Shown here one piece after another: positions 21,028-32,076 of a DNA stretch of 64,000 bases. The position numbers and the translations under genes are program-made. Position 1 is the first letter of the stretch, and each line of letters begins with the position of its first letter. Location of the stretch: positions 37,047,330-37,111,329 of the forward strand of contig CM055879.1 in NCBI GenBank assembly GCA_029582165.1. Reading direction: 5' to 3'. The stretch comes from Portulaca oleracea (taxonomy: Eukaryota > Streptophyta > Magnoliopsida > Caryophyllales > Portulacaceae). The notes under the pieces were generated by a model. The model saw nothing but the letters and a program-made list of their open reading frames with translations, was not told the origin of the DNA and did not search any database.

Positions 21028-23787
21028 TTAAACTTAAAAAGAGGGTAAAACTTGAAAGAATTAAATTTTAGTGTTTTTTGTAAAAAAAAAAAGAGGATGA
21101 ATTAATTTATTTCACATTTTTATCATTTTTAGGCATATTGCATACCAGGCTACTCTTGGGCCTTTATGGCTGGGGAGCACAAAAGCGTTGGTTTAGGTTG
21201 TAAAACTAGGAATCAATCCCGAGAGCGGGAGGTCACTACTTGTGGGATGCACTTACATCGCCAAGCATTTGATCTCTCCTCTCCCCGTGTTACACTCTAA
21301 AGGTTTCCTTGAAACCCAAAGAGCAACACCCCACACATTTTTCCTATGAATTCCATATAAGGAAAATGCACCGGGGCGAAAACACGTGGTACCCTATTTA
21401 TCTCCCTAAACCTAGAAAAACCCTGAATCTAAAGCCATGGTTAGGCTCATCCCGCATCTATATGTCATGTAAATTAATCCTGTAAAAGTTGAGTCCAAGT
21501 GTCTAGCCCGATCATGAGTAGGACGTCATTCTAGCCCGCGTAGGATCAAATGAGAGATGGACTGGCCCAAACCCAGACGGGTTTGGTGGCCTAAACCCAG
21601 ACGGGTTTGACGTGCCTGGTCTAGTTGGACTCACTGTGGAATCCTGTCTGTGCCTATTTGAAAGGGGGGAGTTACAGTTCAAACCCAGACGGGTTTGGGC
21701 CTATTTTTCTTCTCCTTCCACATCGGGCCAAACTGTTCGATACTGCAGTCAGCCCAATCCACTTACTATTGATCCTATTCGGCCCTTTATGACGCTCCTT
21801 GAGTCAGATGCCCAATGAGCATCAGTCCTGTCAGTCATCATGCTAGGTCCATATAGAGTTAGGACATGCACTCCCATAAAAGTGGGTGAGTCACCCTTAT
21901 GTCAGCATGTAGGCGTCATGTCCGTGTCCTAGGCTCATATAGGTCCATTAAGTCATGCATGCATTGGGCGGGTGGTATAAAGGTTCTTTCGAGCACTAAA
22001 CCAGTTTCCATGCAGGCAAGATAGCAGACCATCTCCGAGTCCGCATCCGTGACCCACAAACCGGCAGGCTCATTCACAATCCCAACTACAGACCGCCTGC
22101 CCAATCCAGTGAATCCAGTGAATCCACCATGGCCACTAGCATGCCTAGCCCCCCTCAGAAAACTATTGAGACTAATTCCATCCAACGGAGGCCGTAAACC
22201 TTTCTTACTTTCACTTAGAAAAATCTGGATGAGATCTCAAAAGTTTTTGAAACCTTTTCCTTCAAACCTTCTGATTTTGAGACAAGTTATGAAAGTTGTA
22301 TCTGACTGCTTTGACTATCTTAGAAAGTATAAATGTGCGTGCCGCAAATCTTTGGGCTAAGTTTAGTTGATTGAGCCCCATCCTGTGAGTCCACATTGCC
22401 TAAATTTTGAATTGATCACTTTTATCAATTCCATGATCCCTTGAGTGACTCACCCATTAGTTGCATCTCTAGAACTTGTTTTGCATCTTGCTTGAGACTA
22501 CACATTTGCATTGCACGCTGTGACAAAGTGATTAAGGCATTCGATTTTATTTTGATAAGCTACATAGCTAAATAGCCTTCCTTACATTATATTTACCGTT
22601 CTTTTTGCCCCGCCTAGCCTTTGTTTATCCTTTTTTCATGATTAAACCCTGACAATACGAGCCTTGGCCTCTGATATCCAGTATCCCTTTGCCTTGCTTG
22701 GTTGGATGAGAGTTTGCCTTTTTTTGGAAGTTTGGGAGAATCTGAAAGTCCCATATCTTGAGCGATTGGTATTTGGTTATGTTGTTCATATATTATATCA
22801 AAGTCGAAGATTCCATAGATATTCTTCTCCCCGATCACCCACAAAAAGAAAAAAGTAAAAAAAGGAAAAGAGTTTCAAAAATAAAAGGGTGATTAGGAGA
22901 TTCAATTTAAAGTTGAAAACTTTGACCGGTTGTATTCGGTTGAGATGTTTGAGGTGAAAGGTGAAATGTCTTGCATACATTAAGCAAGAAGGAGAGTTTA
23001 GAGTGTTTTATTCGTTGAAAATCAATCCAAGCATGGCTCTTAACTCCTCATTCCCAAATTTTACCGCTCCTTACCTAACCTAAGCCCCGTTGCACCGAAA
23101 AAGTCTTTTTGATTGTCACTTGTGCATTGCATACCAAGTAGTGGAGAGCGAGGTTCTTACCAAGCTTATGGTAGTTTGTTTCTATTGGTTTGAGTATGAG
23201 AAAACACATACATTTTCAAAATTGAGGGTTTGAGTGTTTGTTCTTTCCTATGAGAGGTTTGCTCTTTTTAAGCGACCTACGTCCATAACTAACATGCACA
23301 TTTGCATTATTCTTAAGACTATTGGCGGATTTATGCCTCTGAAGTACTTGTTCTCTCCTTTGGGATTGAAAATTTCTTCCTATCTCTTTCGAATCGAGTT
23401 TTGATCTTGTCAGTTAATCTTTGTGCTTGCTTGTTGAACTGATTTTGTTTTAATCGAAAATTCCTTATCCCAAAATGTTTCAGCAGCACATAGAAAATCC
23501 CAATATCAAATGTCTTCGCCTGCCCAGCGTAGCTCGAACTTACTTGTAGCGTTTAATTCTCGTTTTTTTTTTATTTTTTCGGTCTTTTTCGTTTGGGGAA
23601 GTGGGAGTAATCCCACCATGTAGATTGCATATCGCATTACACATTATTGTTACTTTATGCATAAGGGTACATAAAAAAAAGCATTATTCCATCATTGCAT
23701 TGCATCGTCCTAAGTGCATAATAAAAAGTCATACATAGCATTACATAGGTCCGTTGCATAAAGACCCTGCATCTTTCTCAATCCTCA
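21028..23787. other. Internal leader of the PMD element, no gag found
   Basis: The plus strand, where gag would be expected, shows only short frames. One starts at 22129 and breaks within about 25 codons. Three CAGACGGGTT words lie at 21568-21700. No zinc knuckle or capsid motif is visible. The end nearest 23787 is the likely 3' region of the antisense gene. Confidence 0.5.
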
Positions 23788-25359
23788 TCAACCACCACCA
23801 CTGGCGTTATCAGCCCCATGGGTTCCGCTTCCACCAGCTCCAAAGTAAGTGTCCCACTGATAGTAGGAGGAGTCTACCACCTCTGTATCGCCACCTGAGC
23901 CAGATAAGTGCAACACTTCGGCACTGCCTGCATTAAGCCAAGAGTGTTCTGGAACCTGCCACTCTTGATTACCTCCAGGCCACCCCTGTGGAGCAGGCCA
24001 AGAAGTTCTTACTACGGGCTCTGGGACAGACCATCCCGACCATTCCTGCGTTTGTGTTCCCCATCCAGACGTTCGAGGCGGCTCGAACCTCCTTGTGAAG
24101 GAGTAGCAGTGCGACAGGTTGGGGACGGAAGCTTGATGAGGCGTCATCTGCGAGGCACGCGGTTATACCCCGCGATGCACGAATCATCAAAGCACCAGTA
24201 GGATCGACCGCCGCAAAGGAAGTGCCATAACCTAAATCCACGATCGGTGCAGGAGACGAGGAACATACCGGGCATTCCATAAAGTGCGGAGGCAAAAGAT
24301 GGGAGGGTTGACGCCTAGACCCCGAATGATGATATTCTGAAGGAGTACCTAAATGCAGTGAAATGCCTTCTTGCTCGCCGCACACAGCTCCACCAACAGC
24401 GCTAGACTCGGAGCCTGTCTCCACCACAAAACTGGGGGTACCACGACGAGAACCGCGGCTCCGACGAGAATTCCCATGATCGTGAGACCTCACCTCATGG
24501 CCGTGCTCACCTAAAGATATGGAGGATATGCTGTTCTCCACTGAACGCTGAAAGTCGTGGCCAAAACCCGTGTCTCCGTAGTGAGAACTGGTTGAATGAC
24601 TATCTTCGAGTAAAATACATTTCCCACGGTCATCGTGAGCCGGCATGCCCATGCTCCGCCTATTCCTCTCCCCGTGCCTTCGGAGAGCAGCTTCACCCCC
24701 ATAAGACCGTCTCGCGTCGGCCATGAAGGAAGAATGTCGAGGGAGGTCCATCTGCGCTCCGGCCGACGCGAGCACGTGCGCATCCGAATGGCGAGGAGGA
24801 TCCACGGGGCGAGGCATCATCATCCACGTTTGCATCCCCAACCCACGAGCCCGCAAGGTCTTTCTCACGAGCCCACTTGAGTGTGAAGTAATTTTGAGAA
24901 GCCTTTTGCTTGTTTCCGCCGCCACCGCATTTAATGAGGAAATTGGTCAAAGTTTGAGCAAGTTACAAGTAAGCAAAGAAAAAAGGGAATCACCTACCGG
25001 CTTTCCCAGGATCTTCTCTAGTTCCGGTTTGATGTCTTCACTGGTCGCCCTCGGGTAGCCCATGGCCGTGTCCCAGAGTGCTCGACTCTTCTCGTCATCT
25101 TCAATAGGGCCCCAACTACAACAAGCAAAGAATTGGTCATATTAGGCGATAATAGAAGGAACATGAAAAGAGTAAATGGAGGTCTTCTTCCCACCTTTCT
25201 AAAGGCCGAGCGGTCCGATATTGTTCCCATTCCTCCCGAATTGGTGAGCGATGCCATCGACGCATGATTAGTATACCGAGAACCCCTTAGTGCTGCAGAA
25301 CGCCTCGGCGTGCAAGGCTCGCGGATCATGCATGGTCTCGGGTCGATGGTATTATCCAC
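23788..25359 (-). pseudogene. Downstream exon-like segments of the PMD gene
   Basis: Several minus-strand segments with exon-like borders follow the PMD exons. One near 25200-25285 reads RRWHRSPIREEWEQYRTA and ends at a GT donor. A second, about 25011-25113, reads WGPIEDDEKSRALWDTAMGY through to EKILGKP and also ends at a GT. A third starts near 24925 with QKASQNYFTLKWAREKDLAG. The last part, to 23788, is low-complexity (WPAPQGWPGGNQEWQ and Gly/Ser-rich). A TGA at 25390-25392 separates these from the upstream exons unless there is an unrecognised splice. They may be the C-terminal half of the same gene, now disconnected. I recognise no separate domain. Confidence 0.45.
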
Positions 25360-25389
25360 ATTTCATGGCCCAGGTTTGCCTTGTAAGTC

Positions 25390-27593
25390 TCACCAAGACT
25401 CGGACCCAATGGACGGACTCTCCATCACCAAGCGCAAGCTGCTATCCCTATGCGCCGCATTTCGTGAGGGAATAAAGTCTTGCGGAATCTCGAAGCCAAC
25501 CCAGGCATTCCAATTGACATCATCCTGCACAAGTAAAGGAAACATAAGCACCAAAGGAATGCAAGAGAGATTATGTGAAAGATGTACCTCTTCAAGGTGA
25601 TCCAAGATACGGCGCAACTCATCTAAGCTCCCAAATGGTTTCTTCTTGTGCTCAAGGTAGTTTTTGTGCCATCGTTCCGCGGTCGGCACTGTCTTGGCGT
25701 GTCGGGTAGGGATAGTGAATCCCTTAATGTACTCATATCCCCATACCTGCAAGTACGTCAATACCGAGGCTCACGATCTGAAAAAAAGAGAAATGCATGT
25801 AAAAGAGAAGCGTCTCGAAGATTACCTCGAGCACCTTCCACATGCTCGGGCCGCTCATCTCCCGCGGACTCTCCGGTGCGAAGAATGGGTCCACATCGAT
25901 GCGGTAGAACACGATGCGAAGCCAGCGAATGAAGTTAGCATAAGCAGCCTTTGCCCAGTTCCGATGAATGACCTGCTCTAGATCAAGGAGATTCTTCATC
26001 CAGGTCAAATAAACATCGTCTCCTCGATTGGCAAACATCGTGGCTAAGATGAAATATGCCAGGAAAATGAAGCGACGCTGAAACTCATCCATATGAGTGA
26101 AGTCGGCGGAAGTGATGACATCCTCAAAGGAGCCATAAGAAAGCTTCATCTTTCGACCAAATCGGCGCCGTTCGAGCACAGGCTCTAATAATTCCATCAC
26201 CTGGTCCGGCACAACAGGGTCGAATTCGACATCTTGACCACCCCAGCGTAGCCCGGTAATCATCACAAAGTCGACAGGGGTTATGGCCATTTCTCCTACC
26301 GGGAGGTGGAAGGTGTTGGTGGAATCCCAGAATCTCTCCGCGAGCGCACGCCCCATTACCCGTGGTGTACAAGGTTCCCAGGCCTTGACACATTTCCAGA
26401 AGAGGTCGAATCCTGACTCTTCTAAAAGTGTAAACGCCCAATTATCTTCTGCAAAATGCTCCACCACCTTGATCGGTTTCCGCATATTGCCACCAGTTCT
26501 AAGGGAGTCCTCCTGAGGATCCACCATAAAAATTCAAAAAAAGAGACAAGTCCCTACGGCAACCTATCAGGTGATCCCTAGTTTAGCAAAAGCTAAATTG
26601 AGCTTCCACTAAATTAGGGGGCTAAAGAAAAAAATCATTCGGCCCACCCAGACAGGTTCACAAGAAGAAAAGGGTTGGGCCTCGGTTTTGGCCCACCCAA
26701 GGAACGCAGACGGGTTCTCAAAAGGGTTGGGCCTCGCTTTTGGCCCACCCAAAGAATGCAGACGGGTTCTCAAAAGGGTTGGGCCTCGCTTTTGGCCCAC
26801 CCAAGGAACGCAGACGGGTTCGCAAAAGATCGGGCCTCGCTTTTCGGCCCATCCAAGGAAAAGAGGGTTGGGCCTCGTTTTTCTCGGCCCACCCAAAGAA
26901 AAGCGCAGACGGGTTCCATAAAAGTTGGGCCGCATCAGCCCAACTCAGACGATTTCCAAAATAGGCTGGGCCGTATGTTGGAACGCAGACGGGTTCGTCA
27001 AGGAAAGGAGGGATGGGCCTCGTTTTTTTCGGCCCACCCAAGGAATAAACGTAGACGGTTTGTTTTTGGGCCCGCCCAGACGGGCTCTTGCAAAACAAAT
27101 TGGGCCACTCACTATCAGGAACCCAGACGGGTTCTCTTCGCCGAAAAGTTGGGCCGATTAAGGGATGGATTTGGGCCTTTCGTCTAATTGCAGCCTATCA
27201 TCTAATTAAGGGATGGATTTGGGCCGAAAACTGAGACGGGTTTTCACTATACGTTCCATTCTAAAAAGATCGGCCTATCATCCTCGATTCTCTAAAGCTC
27301 GATTTGAATAATACGGGTAATTGACATAAATTACTTCGTTAATATTAGCTAAATCAACAAGCTAGAATTAAACATTTCTACTTGCAAATTTATGCTATGA
27401 TTAAAGAGCAAAGTCAGGAAGAAGACATTACCCGGACATGTGAATGCTTGTGCCATACGTGATTCCACGGTTCAGGCACCAGAATCGACGGTTCCCAACC
27501 CGGCCTAGGAGTCCATGCTCGCCGGGAGGACATTTCATGTGCCCAGTTTGTTGCATGGGGTTGAACGGGTGGATCCCTAACTTTTCTAACCAT
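25390..27593 (-). CDS. Plant mobile domain (PMD, MAIL-like) gene carried by the retrotransposon
   Basis: Minus-strand exons are 27593-27432, 26512-25826, 25746-25588 and 25524-25390, all joined in phase 0 with GT/AG borders, giving 380 residues. The second exon holds the PMD fold: FAEDNWAFTLLEESGFDLFW, then TFHLPVGEMAITPVDFVM (the most diagnostic stretch, near residues 121-138) and GLRWGG. Cellular PMD proteins (MAIN, MAIL1) act with a PP7-like phosphatase in meristem maintenance and transposon silencing, and PMD genes are known passengers of plant transposons. Here the gene lies antisense to its carrier and has its own TATA box and leader. Coding exons are GC-richer than their AT-rich surroundings. 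The fourth exon ends ESW-stop and may be a premature end, since exon-like sequence continues downstream. The function of this copy is not known. Confidence 0.75.
26640..27245. repeat. CAGACGGGTT word array A (PMD intron 1)
   Basis: About a dozen copies of a word close to AACGCAGACGGGTTC, alternating with TTGGGCC and GGCCCACCC blocks. Between 26690 and 26830 the copies follow each other at about 52 bp; later spacing is irregular. The array lies in the first intron of the antisense PMD gene. Frames crossing it are open on both strands but encode only repeat-derived peptides. Confidence 0.85.
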
Positions 27594-27680
27594 TGCTTCC
27601 TAACTAGTGAATGAATGATTTTTTGAGTAAGAAGTGGAAGTGAAGGATGAGATGTGTGATTGAAGGCATGAAGAGGCCCC

Positions 27681-27688
27681 CTTTTATA
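27681..27688 (-). promoter_or_regulatory. TATA box of the antisense PMD gene
   Basis: TATAAAAG on the minus strand, about 90 bp upstream of the ATG at 27593. A C/T-rich leader with no upstream ATG lies between. This suggests the gene is transcribed from its own promoter rather than from the LTR. Confidence 0.65.
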
Positions 27689-27837
27689 AGGATAGTGGAT
27701 GCATGCACACCACACAAATGGCTAACCGGCGGGTCCCAGCAACAAGATCATGGAGGGCATGCATTGGCCGAAAATCTATCCTAAAATCTATCCATATGCT
27801 TTGGCCAAAAAGAAAAAAAAAGAAAGAGAAAGAAAGG

Positions 27838-28345
27838 GAAACGCAGACGGGTTCCTTGCTTGCTTAGCGAATGCATTGGCGGAATCGTTTGCAGCAAAAT
27901 TGGGCCTTGCATTTGCAGGCTCAACGCAGGAACCCAGACGGGTTCCTGGGCCGTTTCAAGCCCAAATCGCCCCAATTCAAGCCCAGTAGTAACTCAGACG
28001 GAGCCCAACGTACCGGCCCAGATGCGTCGCAGCTAAATTGGGCTTTGAAGAACTCAGACGGGTTCCTGCCCCAACGTACCGGCCCAAGCCCATCGCAGCC
28101 AAAGTGGGCTTTGCAGGAACACAGACGGGTTCCTTGCGCCCAAATAACCGGCCCAAGCTCATCGCAGAAAATGGGCCTTGCATTTGCAGGCCCAATGCAG
28201 GAACCCAGACGGGTCCGCAGGCCGTTTCTTGCGCCAAGCGGCCCAGATGCGCCAAGTTTCTAGAGTCAAAATGGGCCCAAGTTCGTCGCTCCAATTCAAG
28301 CCCAAAAGCAATCTCGAGCACAACTCAAACGGGTTTAATATCTAA
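27838..28345. repeat. CAGACGGGTT word array B (upstream of the PMD promoter)
   Basis: About eight copies such as AACCCAGACGGGTTCC and AACTCAGACGGGTTCC, each followed by GGGCC- or GGCCC-rich spacer of roughly 60-90 bp. With array A it brackets the first exon and promoter of the PMD gene. Confidence 0.85.
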
Positions 28346-28619
28346 AACAGGCCCAAAGTTCAGACCCAATGCAATTCGAGCATTTCCCATGAAGCAGTGG
28401 CAAACTTAAGCCCATTTCCGAGAGCTAAAGTGCAATTGACAGGTAAATTCTATGACTCGCTCTGATTTTCAGATAAAATGATGCTCTCCTTCTCTGTTTT
28501 GCAGAACGGTGCACGAGATACATCGGTCGTCAGGCGGTTACAAAAAGACGAACTCATCTTCGGTGGCCGTCATCGGGCCTTCACAATGCGATGACACCCT
28601 TTTCAGCACAAAGACGCAA

Positions 28620-29700
28620 GTCACAGCACGCTTCACGGCGAAATGAAGTGCGATACCTCGGTCCGCCTCACGGCGAAATGAAGTGGACCACCTCCTCATC
28701 ACGGCATGCTTCACGGCGAAATGAAGCACGTCACCTTGATCCACCTCACGGCGAAATGAAGTGGATCACCTCACCATCACGGCACGCTTCACGGCGAAAT
28801 GAAGTGGACCACCTCCTCATCACGGCATGCTTCACGGCGAAATGAAGCACGTCACCTTGATCCACCTCACGGCGAAATGAAGTGGATCACCTCACCATCA
28901 CGGCACGCTTCACGGCGAAATGAAGCGCGTCACCTTGGTCCGCCTCACGGCGAAATGAAGTGGACCACCCCATCATCCTGTCATGCTTCACGGCGAAATG
29001 AAGCATGCCCCCCAGATCCGCCTCACGGCGAAATGAAGCGGATCGACTCCGACCAGCTTTACGGAAGAAACTAAGCAGGTCAACCCATATAGACACAGGT
29101 CTTGCACTCCACGGCGAAATGAAGTGCATGATCTTGATCCACCTCACAGCGAAATGAGGCACATCAATTCGGTCAGCTTTACGGAAGAAACTAAGCAGAC
29201 CAACCAACATCGGCGCAGGACCAAGCTTCCAAGCGTAAACTCGGTCCGCCTCACGGCGAAATGAAGTGGACTGCCCCATCATCACGGCATGCTTCACGGC
29301 GAAATGAAGCACGTCACCTTGATCCACCTCACGGCGAAATGAAGTGGATCACCTCATCATCACGGCACGCTTCACGGCGAAATGAAGCGCGTCACCTCGG
29401 TCCGCCTCACGGCGAAATGAAGTGGACCACCCCATCATCCTGTCATGCTTCACGGCGAAATGAAGCATGCCCCCCAGATCCGCCTCACGGCGAAATGAAG
29501 CGGATCGACTCCGACCGGCTTTACGGAAGAAACTAAGCAGGTCAACCCACACAGACACAGGTCTCGCACTCCACGGCGAAATGAAGTGCATGGCCTTGAT
29601 CTACCTCACGGCGAAATGAGGCGGATCAATTCGGTCAGCTTTACGGAAGAAACTAAGCAGGCCAACCAACATCGGCGCAGGACCAAGCTTCCAAGCGTCA
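28620..29700. repeat. Tandem hairpin array (loop CGGCGAAA)
   Basis: More than twenty units share the core TCACGGCGAAATGA. Core-to-core spacing alternates 35 and 43 bp, a 78-bp dimer, with one 43/43 irregularity at 28790-28833. Four variant units have the core TTACGGAAGAAACTAAG (near 29060, 29180, 29520 and 29640). A block of about 460 bp is duplicated (for example 28925 and 29385). In each unit the flanks of the core are complementary, giving stems up to 11 bp around an 8-base loop. Because 78 is a multiple of three, long frames stay open on both strands, but they encode only repeat peptides. The array ends just before the polypurine tract. Confidence 0.9.
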
Positions 29701-29794
29701 ACCAGCTTCAGAACAGGCTTCTGATTCATATCCAAGATCATCAAGACTACTTTGATCATCGTTTTACTCAAACTCGATCAAAGTGGGGGCTATC

Positions 29795-30963
29795 TGTAGA
29801 CACCGGATTTTGTACCGGTATTAGTTCTAGTTATTTGTAAAAATAAGCTAGCCGAGTAGTTTGGTAGCATGCAAGCCCATTTCTTTTCTAGCCCGAGAGC
29901 AAGCAAAATAGCCCAGCAATTACGGTCCAACCCGGCTGAGTTCGATAAGGCCAAAGCCTGTTTCAGCTTGGCGTGAGCCCGTCTGGGTTGCTGGGCCAAA
30001 GCCTGTTTCAGTTTGGCAAGAACCCGTCTGGGTTGCTGGGCCAAACACAGCTCGGCCCAAAGCTAAACTCGGCTGAGTTTCGTCGTCGCGGCTAAACCTA
30101 AACCCTAAACGCCCCCCTGCTCCCCCTATTCCACTATAAATTAAACCCTTTTTTTCCTTCCATAGACACACCATGGTATGCTAGAGTATTGACACTAGCA
30201 TATTCTCTCCACCTCTTCTCTCCCTTTGCATGCTGCTTCACTAAAGGTTAGCATAGTTGATGTAAAACATGTAGTAATCTATCGAATTCATTCTTTTTAT
30301 ATTTTCAATGTTTTGCATGGTTTTAATGATGAATTTGTGAAATTCATATCTAATTCCTCCCTTTTAGCTTTTGTTTTGCTTTAATTTAATTCTAGTAGAG
30401 TCTATTCGTTGAATAGGCGGATTTGATGATTTTAATTGTCAAATTCGTAACCTTACCCCCGAATCCATCTTTGGATTCGCAGGCCGGAGTCTATATTTAA
30501 ATGGTTTTTTGTTTTTCTCCTAAAATTCAACTGGCGACTCTATTTTCGTGCTTTGGTGTTTACCTTTTTTATGATTTTTGTGACCTAATTTGTGTTTAGC
30601 GCAAAGAGCAACCCGACTTGGTTCAATTCATGAACCCAGACGGGTTTTCACCTTCTTTTTTTTTTACCGTGGTTTCTTTTTTTCTCCTTTTCTTGTGGGA
30701 TCTGCAGTCGCGAACCCGTCTTGGTTCCAGCTGTGAACCCAGACGGGTTCCCGGTGTTTTTTCCCTTCCTTTTTGTCTTTTTTCCCTTTTTTTTAAAAAA
30801 ATGTGAATCTTGGGCTCACGGCGCATAAATCTTTTTCTTAATCTGTTAGCAAAATTATTCTTGAAAGTTCAACTTTATTTAAGGTTAAGCAATCCTAGTC
30901 GGCTCCCAATCAATCTCCTTAAGTAGCGCCGCGAAAAAGGTCATCAATTTTTCGGGGTCTACA
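29795..30963 (+). repeat. 3' LTR of the PMD-carrying element
   Basis: Matches 19844-21005 closely except in a patch of about 120 bp, where this copy has AACCCGTCTGGGTTGCTGGG words and the 5' copy has different short sequences. Confidence 0.93.
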
Positions 30964-30968
30964 GTAAG

Positions 30969-31207
30969 GAATTCTTAGGACCCCCATTTCCACCAGAACC
31001 TCCTTACTCACCATCCCCAAATTGACTTCCCCGACCTCCAGAATGAGTAGAACTAGAATGGGGATGAGTATTGCTAGGATTACCTTTCTCAAATTCGTCA
31101 AATCGTGACGACAGATTTCCAATCAACTGTTGTTGCTCTGTCAAACGATTCATCACCTCCTTCTGCTGCTCCATTATGCTTTTCATCATATCTTCCAGAG
31201 TTGCCAT
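30969..31207 (-). pseudogene. Chromovirus Gag, N-terminal part
   Basis: The frame starts MATLEDMMKSIMEQQKEVMN, a heptad-rich helical start common in this group, followed by a Ser/Gly-rich linker. A stop (TGA) lies in the linker at about 31004-31006. It was separated from the rest of gag (up to 19843) by insertion of the PMD element. The gag reading frame matches on the two sides once the insertion and one GTAAG copy are discounted. Confidence 0.85.
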
Positions 31208-31256
31208 TGCAGCAGCTTTGCTTCGCGTTGATACCCCCAGTTTTGATCGAAAAACC

Positions 31257-31268
31257 GCTCTGATACCA
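31257..31268 (-). other. Chromovirus primer-binding site
   Basis: TGGTATCAGAGC on the minus strand, one base inside the 5' LTR: complementary to initiator Met-tRNA. Confidence 0.9.
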
Positions 31269-31269
31269 A

Positions 31270-31541
31270 TGATGTAGTCTCGAGGAGAGGTGTTGTATTG
31301 ATGGAGAGAACCCTCTCGAGGAGCTACAACAGAACCAGAAAAACAGAGAGGAAGATAGACATAGAGAGATAGAAATTGTGTTTGTATTGATATTTGATTT
31401 GATGATCAAAACAGTAAAGATACTTGACTATTTATTACAAGAGTTTCCACCAAACCCAGCTACTAACAATCCACCCACTCTGTTATAACAAACTCTGTTA
31501 TAACAACTTCCAATTAGTTAGAATATATTTCCCATATATCA
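31270..31541 (-). repeat. 5' LTR of the chromovirus
   Basis: Nearly identical to 15328-15601, with about ten differences by eye. ATCAA follows at 31542-31546. Confidence 0.93.
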
Positions 31542-31546
31542 ATCAA

Positions 31547-32076
31547 TTATTCAATGGGCGGTGGTAATGTGGTATGCTAATGGATATAAATGACATTTTA
31601 ATGGAATCTCTCATCTTTTAGAAGTATTTTTAAGTATTTTTTTTAAATATAAAAACAATGGATAAAATATAATTTTATGCAATTATGTGATATGATAATT
31701 TTAAAATTCAATCCTATCATTTTATTTCAATTTAATATATAATAATATGATTTAATAATTAATAGGGTAGATAAATATTTAAAATATTTTACCCTAAGAC
31801 TCTTATCATTTTAGTTATTCAATTTGATTGCAAACTAAAAAACTTGGAAATATCATACTTCCATACTTTTGGAATGAGTTTTATATATAACATATGCGTA
31901 TTATTTTATAATCACTCATACATAAATTTAATTATGAGAATATATACATATACACAACTTGAATTCATAATTATACATGGTCTTACATTTATAAATTTAT
32001 AAGTTATAATTTTCATTTTATGAATATGTATGTATATTTGTTAATTTTATGATTATGCTCATAAAATTATACAAAT
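31547..32076. other. AT-rich spacer, no gene seen
   Basis: Very AT-rich DNA between the chromovirus and a solo LTR. Nothing recognisable. Confidence 0.5.

Larger units (their letters stand above)
19844..30963 (+). mobile_element. 11.1-kb non-autonomous LTR element carrying an antisense PMD gene
   Basis: Direct LTRs of about 1.16 kb (TGTAGACACCGG...GGGGTCTACA) bound the element, and GTAAG is duplicated on each side (19839-19843 and 30964-30968). A priming-site-like sequence TTGGCGATTCCACTGGGGAC follows the 5' LTR and a polypurine tract AAGTGGGGGC precedes the 3' LTR, so the element reads on the plus strand. That priming site resembles those of Tat/Ogre-type gypsy elements. I find no gag or pol in the 8.8-kb interior. 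Instead it carries a minus-strand PMD gene, arrays of a CAGACGGGTT word and a hairpin array. I classify it as a large retrotransposon derivative (LARD). It lies inside the gag gene of the chromovirus. Confidence 0.93.
15328..31541 (-). mobile_element. Ty3/gypsy chromovirus (Reina-like), interrupted
   Basis: LTRs of 274 and 272 bp at 15328-15601 and 31270-31541 are flanked by ATCAA on both sides (15323-15327 and 31542-31546). Reading on the minus strand the order is LTR, Met-tRNA priming site, gag, protease, reverse transcriptase, RNase H, integrase, chromodomain, polypurine tract, LTR. Without the 11.1-kb insertion and one copy of its duplication, the element would be about 5.1 kb. Short LTRs, Met priming and a C-terminal chromodomain match the Reina type of chromovirus. 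Several frameshifts and stops make it defective. Confidence 0.93.

Noticed and set aside
26609..28321. Open frames across the CAGACGGGTT arrays (for example 26675-27187)
   Set aside because: They consist of repeat-derived peptides in several frames on both strands and overlap the intron and upstream region of the PMD gene.
28538..29591. Six overlapping open frames on both strands encoding SFRREAD/HFAVK or ASRRNE/PPHGEMKW peptides
   Set aside because: They follow from a 78-bp repeat (a multiple of three) without stops. Both strands are equally open and the peptides mirror the repeat, so they are not genes.
28620..29700. CRISPR-like regular repeats
   Set aside because: The spacers are themselves repeated, spacing alternates 35/43, and the DNA is plant nuclear DNA inside an LTR retrotransposon.
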